Assembly: GCA_041658405.1 (NCBI GenBank)
Contig: JBBAAG010000116.1
Location: 1-5,952, forward strand
Origin: Elusimicrobiota bacterium
GTDB lineage: Bacteria > Elusimicrobiota > UBA5214 > JBBAAG01
Reading direction: 5' to 3'
Length of the DNA: 5,952 bases
Part shown: positions 1 to 5,952 of the stretch, piece by piece
How positions within the stretch are numbered: position 1 is the stretch's first letter
How the letters are laid out: the number at the start of each line of letters is the position of its first letter
Notes under the pieces: model-generated
Database searches by the model: none
Told to the model about the DNA's origin: nothing
Seen by the model: the letters and a program-made list of their open reading frames with translations, nothing else
Translations under genes and position numbers: made by a program

Positions 1-78
1 CTTGGGTATATGACACCGGTAGAGTTTGAGAATAGGCAAAAGAACGAGGCTTTGATTTCTACTAATTTATATGCTTGA
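1..78 (+). CDS. IS3-family transposase (OrfB, DDE/rve integrase type), C-terminal 25 residues
   Basis: Frame 1 translates to LGYMTPVEFENRQK followed by NEALISTNLYA and a TGA stop at 76-78. The pattern LGY-(L/M)-(S/T)-P-(V/A)-E-(F/Y)-E just before the stop is the hallmark C-terminal end of IS3-family OrfB transposases, which follows the last catalytic Glu of the DDE integrase core. The enzyme catalyses cut-and-circularise transposition of the element. The catalytic residues are outside the window, so activity cannot be judged. The gene faces the minus-strand cluster convergently and is unrelated to it in function. Recognition rests on a short but distinctive motif; subgroup assignment is not possible. 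Confidence 0.8.
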   Translation, partial: LGYMTPVEFENRQKNEALISTNLYA

Positions 79-102
79 CTTAATGGGGGGCATTACAAAA
101 AT
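75..102 (+). promoter_or_regulatory. Possible outward-facing -35 element in the IS end, with weak flanking -10
   Basis: TTGACT at 75-80 matches the -35 consensus at five of six positions, overlaps the transposase stop codon and points out of the element. At 16 bp spacing, AAAAAT (97-102) matches a -10 at four of six positions. Outward -35 boxes in the right end are known for IS3-family elements such as IS911, where they form a junction promoter on the excised circle. Here it would drive RNA antisense to the 3' end of the Kelch protein gene. The -10 is poor and AT-rich sequence gives such matches by chance. Confidence 0.2.
79..97 (+). repeat. Probable right terminal inverted repeat (IRR) of the IS3-family element
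   Basis: Immediately after the transposase stop comes CTTAATGGGGGGCATTACA. On the other strand this begins TGTAATGCCCCCC, which fits the 5'-TG...CA-3' convention of IS3-family ends. The true repeat may start several bases earlier and overlap the stop codon, as is common in the family. Its partner IRL is not in the window, so the extent is inferred from position and the terminal CA only. Confidence 0.55.
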
Positions 103-160
103 TTCAATTTGTTCTTTTTTCACAACAATTCCTTTCTCAGTTGCAGTAATATTACCCTGC

Positions 161-3100
161 CTATCTAAGTACCGCGATCGTAGTTATTAAACTTTTCCCT
201 TCATTAGTGTTAGGAACGTTTGCCGATATTTTCAGGAAATACGCGCCGGAAGCTACAACTTTTTGCCGGCCGTTATACCCATCCCATTCTATTTCATTAA
301 CCATACCTTCCTCCGTTCCTTCCGCCCCGAAACTACCCGCAGGGATTTCTCTTACATACACCAGATCCCCAACAGTGTTGTATAAGTACACAGAAACCTT
401 TGCGGAGCGTGTAAGGATATATCGGATATTCAACTTTTGACTATCCGGAGTAAAAGGATTGGGGTATGCTGTTAAACCGTTAAGTAAATGATATTCCGGA
501 GCATATTGCAGGACACAATACGTCCCTAACCCTTCTGTATTGTCTAAAGACAATGCTTGTGACTGGGAATCAACCAACTGTACTCCGGATGCACGGCGCC
601 ATACAGCATTGAGTTTTTCATTTTGAGTTAATTTACAGAGGCGCAGATATTGCGGTTTAACACCTTGTTGTTCTACCAAATATTTGGTTTTAATCCTCAA
701 ACGGATACTTTCATTTGTATAAACTTCCTGCCCGGCAGCATCGCTTAAGTATAAACGGTAAGACAAAGATGAATATTCTTTTGTCATAGGATCCTGGTTA
801 GTATACTTCCCAGCTTCCTGTGTTTGAGCATTATTTTTGTTTTGTATAACACTTATTGATAAATATACTCCTTCAGGTAAACGGGTTAATGCTGTCGCTT
901 CAAACATACCGTCGGTACTTGATACGCGGTACCTGTATGAATAAAACTTTATGTATTCCTGAATACTTGACGTATAGGAATTCATGCTGTCCCACGCGCT
1001 CACACGCCAATAATATGTTGTATCATCCAAAAAGCTAACATCCGGAATATAAAAGTTTGTCGTTAACCCAGCAATTTCTGTAACTTTACTGAAGTCCATA
1101 GTTGTACTGTATTGCAGCGTATAATTCACTTTATCTTCCTGGTTATTATCTGATGAAGATTCCCATACAAACTTTTTAGTAGAGGCATTAACATACGCAT
1201 TTTCGTATGGATAGTTCAAATTAAACTCTTCCGGAGGCACATTATTATTATTTACGGTAAATATGCGGGTAATCTTAGTATCTGAATTTACAGGATAACC
1301 GCTATCGTGGACTACAAATTTTAGCTTGTAAAACAACCCGTTATTGTATTCATAGGTGTTCCATAAATAATAGGTGGTATTTACCAAAGTTTCTGTGGTT
1401 AAATTTAACCATTCACCATCAGGGGATATGGTATAGTAAATATCAATAAAATGATCATCAGCGTAATTATTATCTTTTACCGCCCATCTCAACGTCCAAT
1501 TTCTGCTGACAATGTTAGTACCGGACGACGGGCTTACTACTTCCAATACCGGAGCGTAATTGGGATTATAAACTTTAAATACTGCAGTTGACTGCGCAAT
1601 TCCGGTCATACCATATGAATCCCGTATTTCCACTCTTATCATACTGGCATAATTATTAGCAATGTGATTAGTATTCCACGTAGCCTGTGCATCATAGGTA
1701 AATATGCCGCTCGTAACTAAAATACTAAAATTATACCCGTTGTTTGTTGATATATATACCGAAGTCAAATATGTATCTTCAACATCAGGATCTGAAAAAT
1801 GCCAGTTTATAGTTATATCCCCTTTCAATTCCGCATCTGCATTAGGTGTTAATATTTCAACAACTGGCACGGCGGGAGTTTTTATGCCATACAATGCCCT
1901 GCTTGTAGTTGAATAATTCCCAGCGGTATCACAAGAGCGAAGATAAACATAATAGGTTGTATCGTCGTTAAGGTTACTAAACAAATAGTTATTGCGTTCC
2001 GAAGGATTAAGTATAGTAAACCATGAATCTTTATATGTAACATCACGATTCCATACTTGATTAAAAGGAAAAATAGTATATGATGAAGCGGCAATTTCGT
2101 ATACCGCACCTACCCCGGTTTCCATTGTACCATCATCACCTGGTGAAACCCATGTAAGCGTTATATTCCCGTGGCCCGGCCCTGAAATACCTGTAAACCC
2201 TGTAACTTCCGCAGGAGCAATACGGTCAATAATTACTGCCGAATTATTTGACCATTCTCCCGGAAGATCACTGGTATCCCGTGCGCGTACATGCCAGTAC
2301 CAAACCCCGGGATTGAGTACCTGCGTTAAGGTATACCTGCTGAATCCCGCTCCCTCAGTGATTGACGATAAAGAAACCTTGTATTTGGATCTATATAATG
2401 TTGAAATGTCTACTTCAAAGTCATATAACAGTTCATCATTATCATCATCAGATGAGTTGGAAAAAGTAAACTCAATATATTCTGTATTTGTCCTAAACCC
2501 GTCTTTAGGGAGTAATGTATTAGTTTTCTCTGGGGCACAGTTATATACTATTCTTACCTCAGTAATTTCCGGGCTGTGAGGCGGGTCAACAGAGGTTAGA
2601 TAAAATTTTAGTTTAAGATGCGTATAGTTCTTCGTTCCCATCCCTAAACTCACAGGGATTCCTGTACCGTTATAGTAATCCAGTTCGTTACCGTTTCGAT
2701 CCAAAAATCCGGTCCAAAACACCCCGTTAGTGGAAGTTGATACCCTATAACCGATATTATTATTAACCGCGTCACTTGGTGGTTTTACAGTAACACTTTC
2801 CCATATAAGTTCCGTAGATTTATTAATGTATAACAGCGGTGTTGTATACTCCCCTTTAACAGCAAAATGGTAACTCCAAATATCAGAATGGTATTCTGAT
2901 CCGGATCCTCCAAATACTACAACACTTTTTCTATTACTATCATAACAACCACAATGCCCAAAACGTGCCTCCGGCATCTTTTTCGTATACGAATACGACC
3001 ATTCATTTTTTTTTAAGTTATACAACCACGTGTCGTTTGATAAACCAATTCTTTTTGAACCCCCAAAAAAAACTGCACGGCTAAGATATCTATCATAAAC

Positions 3101-3943
3101 CATAACCGCATCAGAACATGCTACGGGAGCAGTTTTTGTTTGAACCGATAACCATTGTTTTGTAGGTAAATCAAACGTCCATGTATCATTCAATTCCTTG
3201 CTTGTATTATATCCCCCAAAAAGGACACATTTATTGTCATCTTTCGAGTAACACAGCATAGCGTTCATACGAGCTGATGGTGATACACTCATAACAATTT
3301 CTTCCCATTTACCTGTTCTATAATCGAATAACCATGTATCTCGTTTATATTGTCCCTCGCTAATACCGCCAAATAGTATAACTGTATTGCTGTCGGTAGA
3401 CACTGCGCTCATCATAAATCTTTTTCCCGGTACGGTTCCCGTGGTAATAATCATAGTCCAAATATCCGTATTCCTATCATAAAGCCAGGTATCTCCATAA
3501 ACCTCGTTAGAATCGTTTTTCCCGCCAAAAACAAATATTTTTCCGTTACCTAAATAACACATTGAATGCCCGTATCTTTTACCAGGTGAGGTTACAGGTT
3601 TTATTAATTCCCAACGGTCAATTGCAGGATTATATTCCCACATATCTCCATATACTTCATCAGTATTATTTGACCCACCGTATACCAGCATTGTTTTTGT
3701 TAGCTCATCATAAATAATCTGTGAATATCTGCGGGCATAAGGGGTATTATAAATATTCCCGGATATCCATTCATTCACTAAACTAACCGTAACATAATTC
3801 CCCGTGCTTGAAACCACAGTATTCTGCATATTGCCCATACCAAAACCTTCTGTTGTATTATAAATCTCAAACCTTGACGCAAAAATATGATGAGGTATTA
3901 ATACAAGTATTAAAGACAGGAATATTACATTGTTTTTATTCAC
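161..3943 (-). CDS. Large exported multidomain protein: Kelch propeller, Ig/FN3-like domains, FlgD-like C-terminal domain
   Basis: This 1260-residue protein is probably secreted or cell-surface. Residues 1-22 form a signal peptide (MNKNN, hydrophobic VIFLSLILVLI, likely cleavage after HHIFA). Residues about 65-360 hold six Kelch repeats with FGG/YGG at 88, 139, 191, 242, 293 and 344, each followed by a (T/M/I)W-x-(Y/F) strand; they should form a beta-propeller. A beta-rich linker (about 361-468) leads to five Ig/FN3-like units at roughly 470-575, 576-690, 692-790, 796-898 and 902-1000, several with Asp/Asn-rich loops (SSDDDNDELLYD, SSDNNQED). A beta domain of unknown type (1003-1148) precedes a FlgD-like or sorting-type C-terminal module (1158-1260: YPNPF, EWDGYNG, VASGAYFLKI, IAVLR). 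The start is GTG: an in-frame TAA lies only 12 bases upstream and no other start precedes the signal peptide. The start overlaps the kinase stop by four bases. Kelch and FN3 domains bind proteins or sugars in other systems; the ligand here is unknown. Confidence 0.88.
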   Translation of the reverse strand: MNKNNVIFLSLILVLIPHHIFASRFEIYNTTEGFGMGNMQNTVVSSTGNYVTVSLVNEWISGNIYNTPYARRYSQIIYDELTKTMLVYGGSNNTDEVYGDMWEYNPAIDRWELIKPVTSPGKRYGHSMCYLGNGKIFVFGGKNDSNEVYGDTWLYDRNTDIWTMIITTGTVPGKRFMMSAVSTDSNTVILFGGISEGQYKRDTWLFDYRTGKWEEIVMSVSPSARMNAMLCYSKDDNKCVLFGGYNTSKELNDTWTFDLPTKQWLSVQTKTAPVACSDAVMVYDRYLSRAVFFGGSKRIGLSNDTWLYNLKKNEWSYSYTKKMPEARFGHCGCYDSNRKSVVVFGGSGSEYHSDIWSYHFAVKGEYTTPLLYINKSTELIWESVTVKPPSDAVNNNIGYRVSTSTNGVFWTGFLDRNGNELDYYNGTGIPVSLGMGTKNYTHLKLKFYLTSVDPPHSPEITEVRIVYNCAPEKTNTLLPKDGFRTNTEYIEFTFSNSSDDDNDELLYDFEVDISTLYRSKYKVSLSSITEGAGFSRYTLTQVLNPGVWYWHVRARDTSDLPGEWSNNSAVIIDRIAPAEVTGFTGISGPGHGNITLTWVSPGDDGTMETGVGAVYEIAASSYTIFPFNQVWNRDVTYKDSWFTILNPSERNNYLFSNLNDDTTYYVYLRSCDTAGNYSTTSRALYGIKTPAVPVVEILTPNADAELKGDITINWHFSDPDVEDTYLTSVYISTNNGYNFSILVTSGIFTYDAQATWNTNHIANNYASMIRVEIRDSYGMTGIAQSTAVFKVYNPNYAPVLEVVSPSSGTNIVSRNWTLRWAVKDNNYADDHFIDIYYTISPDGEWLNLTTETLVNTTYYLWNTYEYNNGLFYKLKFVVHDSGYPVNSDTKITRIFTVNNNNVPPEEFNLNYPYENAYVNASTKKFVWESSSDNNQEDKVNYTLQYSTTMDFSKVTEIAGLTTNFYIPDVSFLDDTTYYWRVSAWDSMNSYTSSIQEYIKFYSYRYRVSSTDGMFEATALTRLPEGVYLSISVIQNKNNAQTQEAGKYTNQDPMTKEYSSLSYRLYLSDAAGQEVYTNESIRLRIKTKYLVEQQGVKPQYLRLCKLTQNEKLNAVWRRASGVQLVDSQSQALSLDNTEGLGTYCVLQYAPEYHLLNGLTAYPNPFTPDSQKLNIRYILTRSAKVSVYLYNTVGDLVYVREIPAGSFGAEGTEEGMVNEIEWDGYNGRQKVVASGAYFLKISANVPNTNEGKSLITTIAVLR

Positions 3944-3948
3944 CCCCC
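3940..3948 (-). promoter_or_regulatory. GTGA stop-start overlap with G6 tract (translational coupling site)
   Basis: The kinase ends ACA GGG GGG TGA and the Kelch gene starts GTG AAT, so TGA (3942-3940) and GTG (3943-3941) share two bases. The G6 run (3948-3943) abuts the start codon too closely to serve as a normal Shine-Dalgarno. The next purine-rich candidate, AAGGGG, lies about 16 bases upstream, which is too far. Initiation is therefore best explained by termination-reinitiation of ribosomes finishing the kinase. This implies that the two proteins are made together. Confidence 0.65.
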
Positions 3949-5553
3949 TGTTTTCTTAACCCCTTGCCTCAATGGTAGTATCACGATAATTTGAGTTCCA
4001 TTATTTAGTGACGAGATAACCCGTATCTCTCCGTGATGTGCCCGCACAATATCTTTTGTAAGCGATAACCCTATTCCAACACCGCTCTGCATTGAAGTTA
4101 AAGAATCATCTACCCTATAAAAATATTCGAATATTTTAGAATGTTCTGCTTGTGCGATCCCTATACCCTGATCCCAGACAGTAATTAATACGTTGCCCTC
4201 AACAATATCAACATTGATACCAATACTTTTATTTTTTTCGCTATACTTCACCGCATTATCTATCAGGTTAGTCAGTACCTGTAAAAGCGAGGATTTATCG
4301 CCTATCATTTTGATATTAATAATTGGATCATTGAGTTTAACCAATAATTTCTGCTGTTTTTTTTCAATTATTGGAAGCATAAGTTGTACGCTTTCATCTA
4401 TGAGTTCTTTTATACAAAATTCCTGTAAATCCACCTTGTAGGTATTATGTATTAAACGCGAATAACAAAGGAGGTTGTTTACTAATGAACTCAATCTCGT
4501 ATGATTGTTTTGCAGTATTCCAAGTATTTTTATCAATGTTTCATCTTTATCATCCTGGTATTTACTATACTCAGTTATTAATAGTTCCAACGCTCCTCCT
4601 AATGCAGTAAGAGGTATACGCAGTTCATGGGATACATTTGCTATCAGGTCAACTTTGAGCTTATTCAGTGTCCGGAGATCGCTGCTATGACGGCATTCCA
4701 TGATCGCTATAGCGGCATTCATAGAAAACGCATTTAAGATATTCAGTTCATTCAGCGTAAACTCTGCTTTATCGAATTCACGAAATACGCAGAGTATTCC
4801 AAGGAGTACCTCATCAAACAGCAGGGGGAACCTTATTATCGGTAAATCTTGGAATTCAGGAATAACTGAATTCAAGATCGGGTTATGAATGTTTTCAATA
4901 TTTAACAAAACAGCTGCGCTGCTATTTCCTATTTCTTTCTTCTTATTATAACAGGATAATATTTCTGAAAGCTTATACGCATATTTTGATTCTGAGATAG
5001 CACCGGGGTACAGCCTGTCTTTCTCAGTGTCATACAGCATTATCACGCCATTATCTGCATTACAAAGTTTAACCGCTTTTGATAATATATAATTCAAAAT
5101 ATCATGCTCTGGTTCAGGTTTATTTGTAAATAATATTTTCCGGTTTAACTCCAGAATACTATCTAATAGCGAGGTATCCGTTTGCTGGTGCAATAAACAT
5201 AGCTTCATTAGAGTGGTTAACTTATTTTTGTCAAATGGTTTGAGTATATAGTCAAACGCGCCATACCTCATTGCTTTTACAGCAGTCTCAACATCGCCCT
5301 GGCCAGTCATTAATACGACTGCTGTTAAAGGCTCCCTTTTTTTTATTTCCTTAATTAATTCCAGCCCGTTAATCCCCGGCATTATCATGTCAGTCAATAC
5401 TACATCAAACTTTTCTTTACTAATTATCGACAAGACCTCTTGCGGATCTTTACTTGTAAAAACTTCGTATCCTTCTTTAACCAAAATCCTGCGGCAGAGT
5501 GATAAGATTTCTTCCTGATCATCAATTACGGCAATTTTACGTATGCTTTCCAT
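3940..5553 (-). CDS. Receiver-GAF-histidine kinase protein (N-terminal REC, HisKA, HATPase_c)
   Basis: A 537-residue cytoplasmic signalling protein with no membrane segment. Residues 5-120 are a CheY-like receiver with acidic D11/D12, phosphoacceptor D55 (LTDMIMPG), T83, and K105 in GAFDYILKPF, an NtrC-like signature. Residues about 145-287 resemble a GAF sensor domain (KAVKLCNADNGVIMLYD through PLLFDEVLLGILCVF). The HisKA H-box has phosphoacceptor H309 (VSHELRIPL). The ATPase domain shows N-box N429/N433 (TNLIDNAVKYS), G1 DQGIGI 461-466, F-box IFEYFYRVD 474-482 and G2 GVGIGLSL 491-498, so kinase activity is expected. Isoleucine 313 replaces the usual Thr/Asn four residues after the histidine. 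The ATG at 5553 is fixed by an in-frame TAG just upstream and by GGAGAGG ten bases away. There is no DNA-binding domain. It probably accepts phosphate from the upstream hybrid kinase or another partner and passes it on; the signal sensed by GAF is unknown. Confidence 0.92.
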   Translation of the reverse strand: MESIRKIAVIDDQEEILSLCRRILVKEGYEVFTSKDPQEVLSIISKEKFDVVLTDMIMPGINGLELIKEIKKREPLTAVVLMTGQGDVETAVKAMRYGAFDYILKPFDKNKLTTLMKLCLLHQQTDTSLLDSILELNRKILFTNKPEPEHDILNYILSKAVKLCNADNGVIMLYDTEKDRLYPGAISESKYAYKLSEILSCYNKKKEIGNSSAAVLLNIENIHNPILNSVIPEFQDLPIIRFPLLFDEVLLGILCVFREFDKAEFTLNELNILNAFSMNAAIAIMECRHSSDLRTLNKLKVDLIANVSHELRIPLTALGGALELLITEYSKYQDDKDETLIKILGILQNNHTRLSSLVNNLLCYSRLIHNTYKVDLQEFCIKELIDESVQLMLPIIEKKQQKLLVKLNDPIINIKMIGDKSSLLQVLTNLIDNAVKYSEKNKSIGINVDIVEGNVLITVWDQGIGIAQAEHSKIFEYFYRVDDSLTSMQSGVGIGLSLTKDIVRAHHGEIRVISSLNNGTQIIVILPLRQGVKKTGG

Positions 5554-5563
5554 ACTAAACTAA

Positions 5564-5570
5564 CCTCTCC
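5564..5570 (-). promoter_or_regulatory. Ribosome binding site of the receiver-GAF-kinase gene
   Basis: GGAGAGG lies ten bases before the ATG at 5553, inside the 18-bp gap between the two signalling genes. An in-frame TAG sits between it and the start codon, so this site decides the start. Confidence 0.7.
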
Positions 5571-5571
5571 G

Positions 5572-5952
5572 TTAACTACACTTAACTAATATTTTGTTCA
5601 ACACTTGCGACATTGCAACCAGTTCATATGGTTTGGGCAGTATACCTTTAAACCCGTACTTATCATATTCCGATACAACTATGTCGGTTGAATACCCGCT
5701 TGATACGATAGCTTTGACATTCGTGTCTATTTTTAGCAGTTGTCCTATAGTATCTTTCCCGCTCATCCCGCCGACTATTGTTAAGTCCAGTATCACCGCA
5801 TCGATTTTCTTATCTGACTGCATCGCCTGTTTATATATCTCAACTGCTTGTTCTCCATTCCTGGCAGTAACAACATCGTATCCAAGTTTGGCAAGCATTT
5901 TCTCTGCTATTGCTAATATAGATTCTTCATCATCCATAACCAGTATCCTGCC
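5572..5952 (-). CDS. Receiver domain, probably the C-terminal end of a hybrid sensor histidine kinase (N-terminus beyond window)
   Basis: The frame is open to the window edge and reads GRILVMDDEESILAIAEK, so the first ATG (5937) falls inside beta-strand 1 of the receiver and is not a credible start. Counting from that Met, the domain has acidic D2/D3, phosphoacceptor D51 (AVILDLTIVGG), S79/S80 (IVSSGYS) and K102 (ILPKPY). The combination GRILVMDDEE, LDLTI-GGM-GK and IVSSGYS is typical of the receiver at the end of PAS-containing hybrid histidine kinases rather than of free-standing regulators. The usual Pro after DLTI is Val here. The protein ends about 17 residues after KPY with no output domain. 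Its kinase part is presumed to lie off the right edge; a separate single-domain receiver is the alternative. It is probably the first step of a phosphorelay with the next gene. Confidence 0.85.
   Translation of the reverse strand, partial: GRILVMDDEESILAIAEKMLAKLGYDVVTARNGEQAVEIYKQAMQSDKKIDAVILDLTIVGGMSGKDTIGQLLKIDTNVKAIVSSGYSTDIVVSEYDKYGFKGILPKPYELVAMSQVLNKILVKCS

Larger units (their letters stand above)
1..97 (+). mobile_element. Right end of an IS3-family insertion sequence (truncated by window edge)
   Basis: The first 78 bases read as the end of an IS3-family transposase. They are followed by 19 bases that look like a right terminal inverted repeat ending in CA. The short distance from transposase stop to element tip is normal for this family. 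Read inward from the tip, the sequence begins TGTAATGCCCCCC; the TG start and C-rich run resemble ends of the IS150-like group as I recall them, not by alignment. The left end and most of the transposase lie outside the window, so the inverted-repeat pair and target duplication cannot be checked. The tip at 97 is inferred and may be off by a few bases. Confidence 0.75.
67..123 (-). pseudogene. 5' stub of a fourth cluster gene, interrupted by the IS3-family element
   Basis: Thirty-seven bases after the Kelch gene's stop there is a GTG codon at 123-121. It is preceded by AAGGA with a six-base spacer, a good ribosome binding site arrangement. It opens MKKEQIEI and a ninth codon spanning the junction, after which the frame enters the IS end and reads VMPPIKSSI to a TAA at 69-67. 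Host-derived codons therefore occupy only about 98-123. The Lys-rich start is a believable protein N-terminus and GTG is also the start codon of the gene upstream. Inference: the insertion removed the rest of this gene from its start signals. The product cannot be identified from so few residues, and a chance GTG with a chance AAGGA is possible. Confidence 0.35.

Noticed and set aside
146..155. Perfect palindrome GTAATATTAC just downstream of the Kelch gene stop, flanked by GCA/TGC
   Set aside because: It has no loop and no following T tract on the minus strand, and its stem is AT-rich, so it does not support a terminator. A ten-base AT palindrome is expected by chance; an operator role has no second copy to support it.
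207..440. Plus-strand open frame of 77 codons opposite the end of the Kelch gene
   Set aside because: Lies entirely inside a well-supported minus-strand gene, has no recognisable domain and a low-complexity Ser/Pro/Thr composition, as expected of an opposite-strand shadow.
1882..2109. Minus-strand 75-codon hydrophobic open frame inside the Kelch gene
   Set aside because: It is another frame of the same strand within the FN3-like region, without a convincing ribosome site or family match.
2313..2579. Plus-strand open frame of 88 codons, Ser-rich
   Set aside because: The Ser-rich stretch mirrors Asp/Asn codons of the Ig-like domain on the true strand; no independent coding evidence.
4193..4888. 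Three plus-strand open frames (4193-4441, 4505-4690, 4700-4888), some with hydrophobic stretches
   Set aside because: All lie opposite the HisKA, HATPase and GAF regions of the kinase, whose motifs are intact; hydrophobicity is a by-product of the complementary codons.
5572..5937. Free-standing single-domain response regulator starting at the ATG at 5937
   Set aside because: This start would delete the first beta-strand residues of the receiver, and the frame continues open to the window edge.
1..5952. CRISPR arrays, tRNA or rRNA genes, riboswitches
   Set aside because: No regularly spaced direct repeats, cloverleaf or conserved rRNA segments were seen, and coding sequence occupies nearly all of the window.

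Overview
This is an AT-rich bacterial window whose main content is a minus-strand gene cluster read from right to left. It holds the receiver-domain tail of a probable hybrid histidine kinase (from the right edge to 5572), a receiver-GAF-histidine kinase protein (5553-3940), and a 1260-residue exported protein of Kelch repeats, Ig/FN3-like domains and a FlgD-like C-terminal domain (3943-161). Spacing is operon-like: 18 bp between the first two genes and a 4-bp GTGA overlap between the second and third. No promoter or terminator for this cluster lies in the window, so transcription must start beyond the right edge.

The left edge is different. Positions 1-78, read on the plus strand, encode the characteristic C-terminus of an IS3-family transposase (LGYMTPVEFEN...). 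They are followed by a probable right terminal inverted repeat ending at 97 in ...CATTACA. Just beyond it, on the minus strand, is a Shine-Dalgarno-like AAGGA and a GTG codon (123-121) with only eight complete host codons after the start before the insertion sequence begins. The simplest reading is that the element inserted into the 5' end of a fourth gene of the cluster.

The organism cannot be named with confidence. A large surface protein ending in a YPNPF...WDG.N....V.SGAYF..I...I..IAVLR module, next to hybrid and receiver-bearing kinases, is typical of uncultivated or anaerobic lineages such as Elusimicrobiota, related candidate phyla, or the FCB group. This is an inference from domain style only.

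Functionally, the first two genes look like a multi-step phosphorelay. The hybrid kinase's own receiver is followed by a second protein that starts with a receiver and ends with a kinase. No DNA-binding output domain is visible. Translational coupling of the second kinase to an exported adhesin-like protein suggests that sensing and a surface function are linked, but the ligand and target are unknown.
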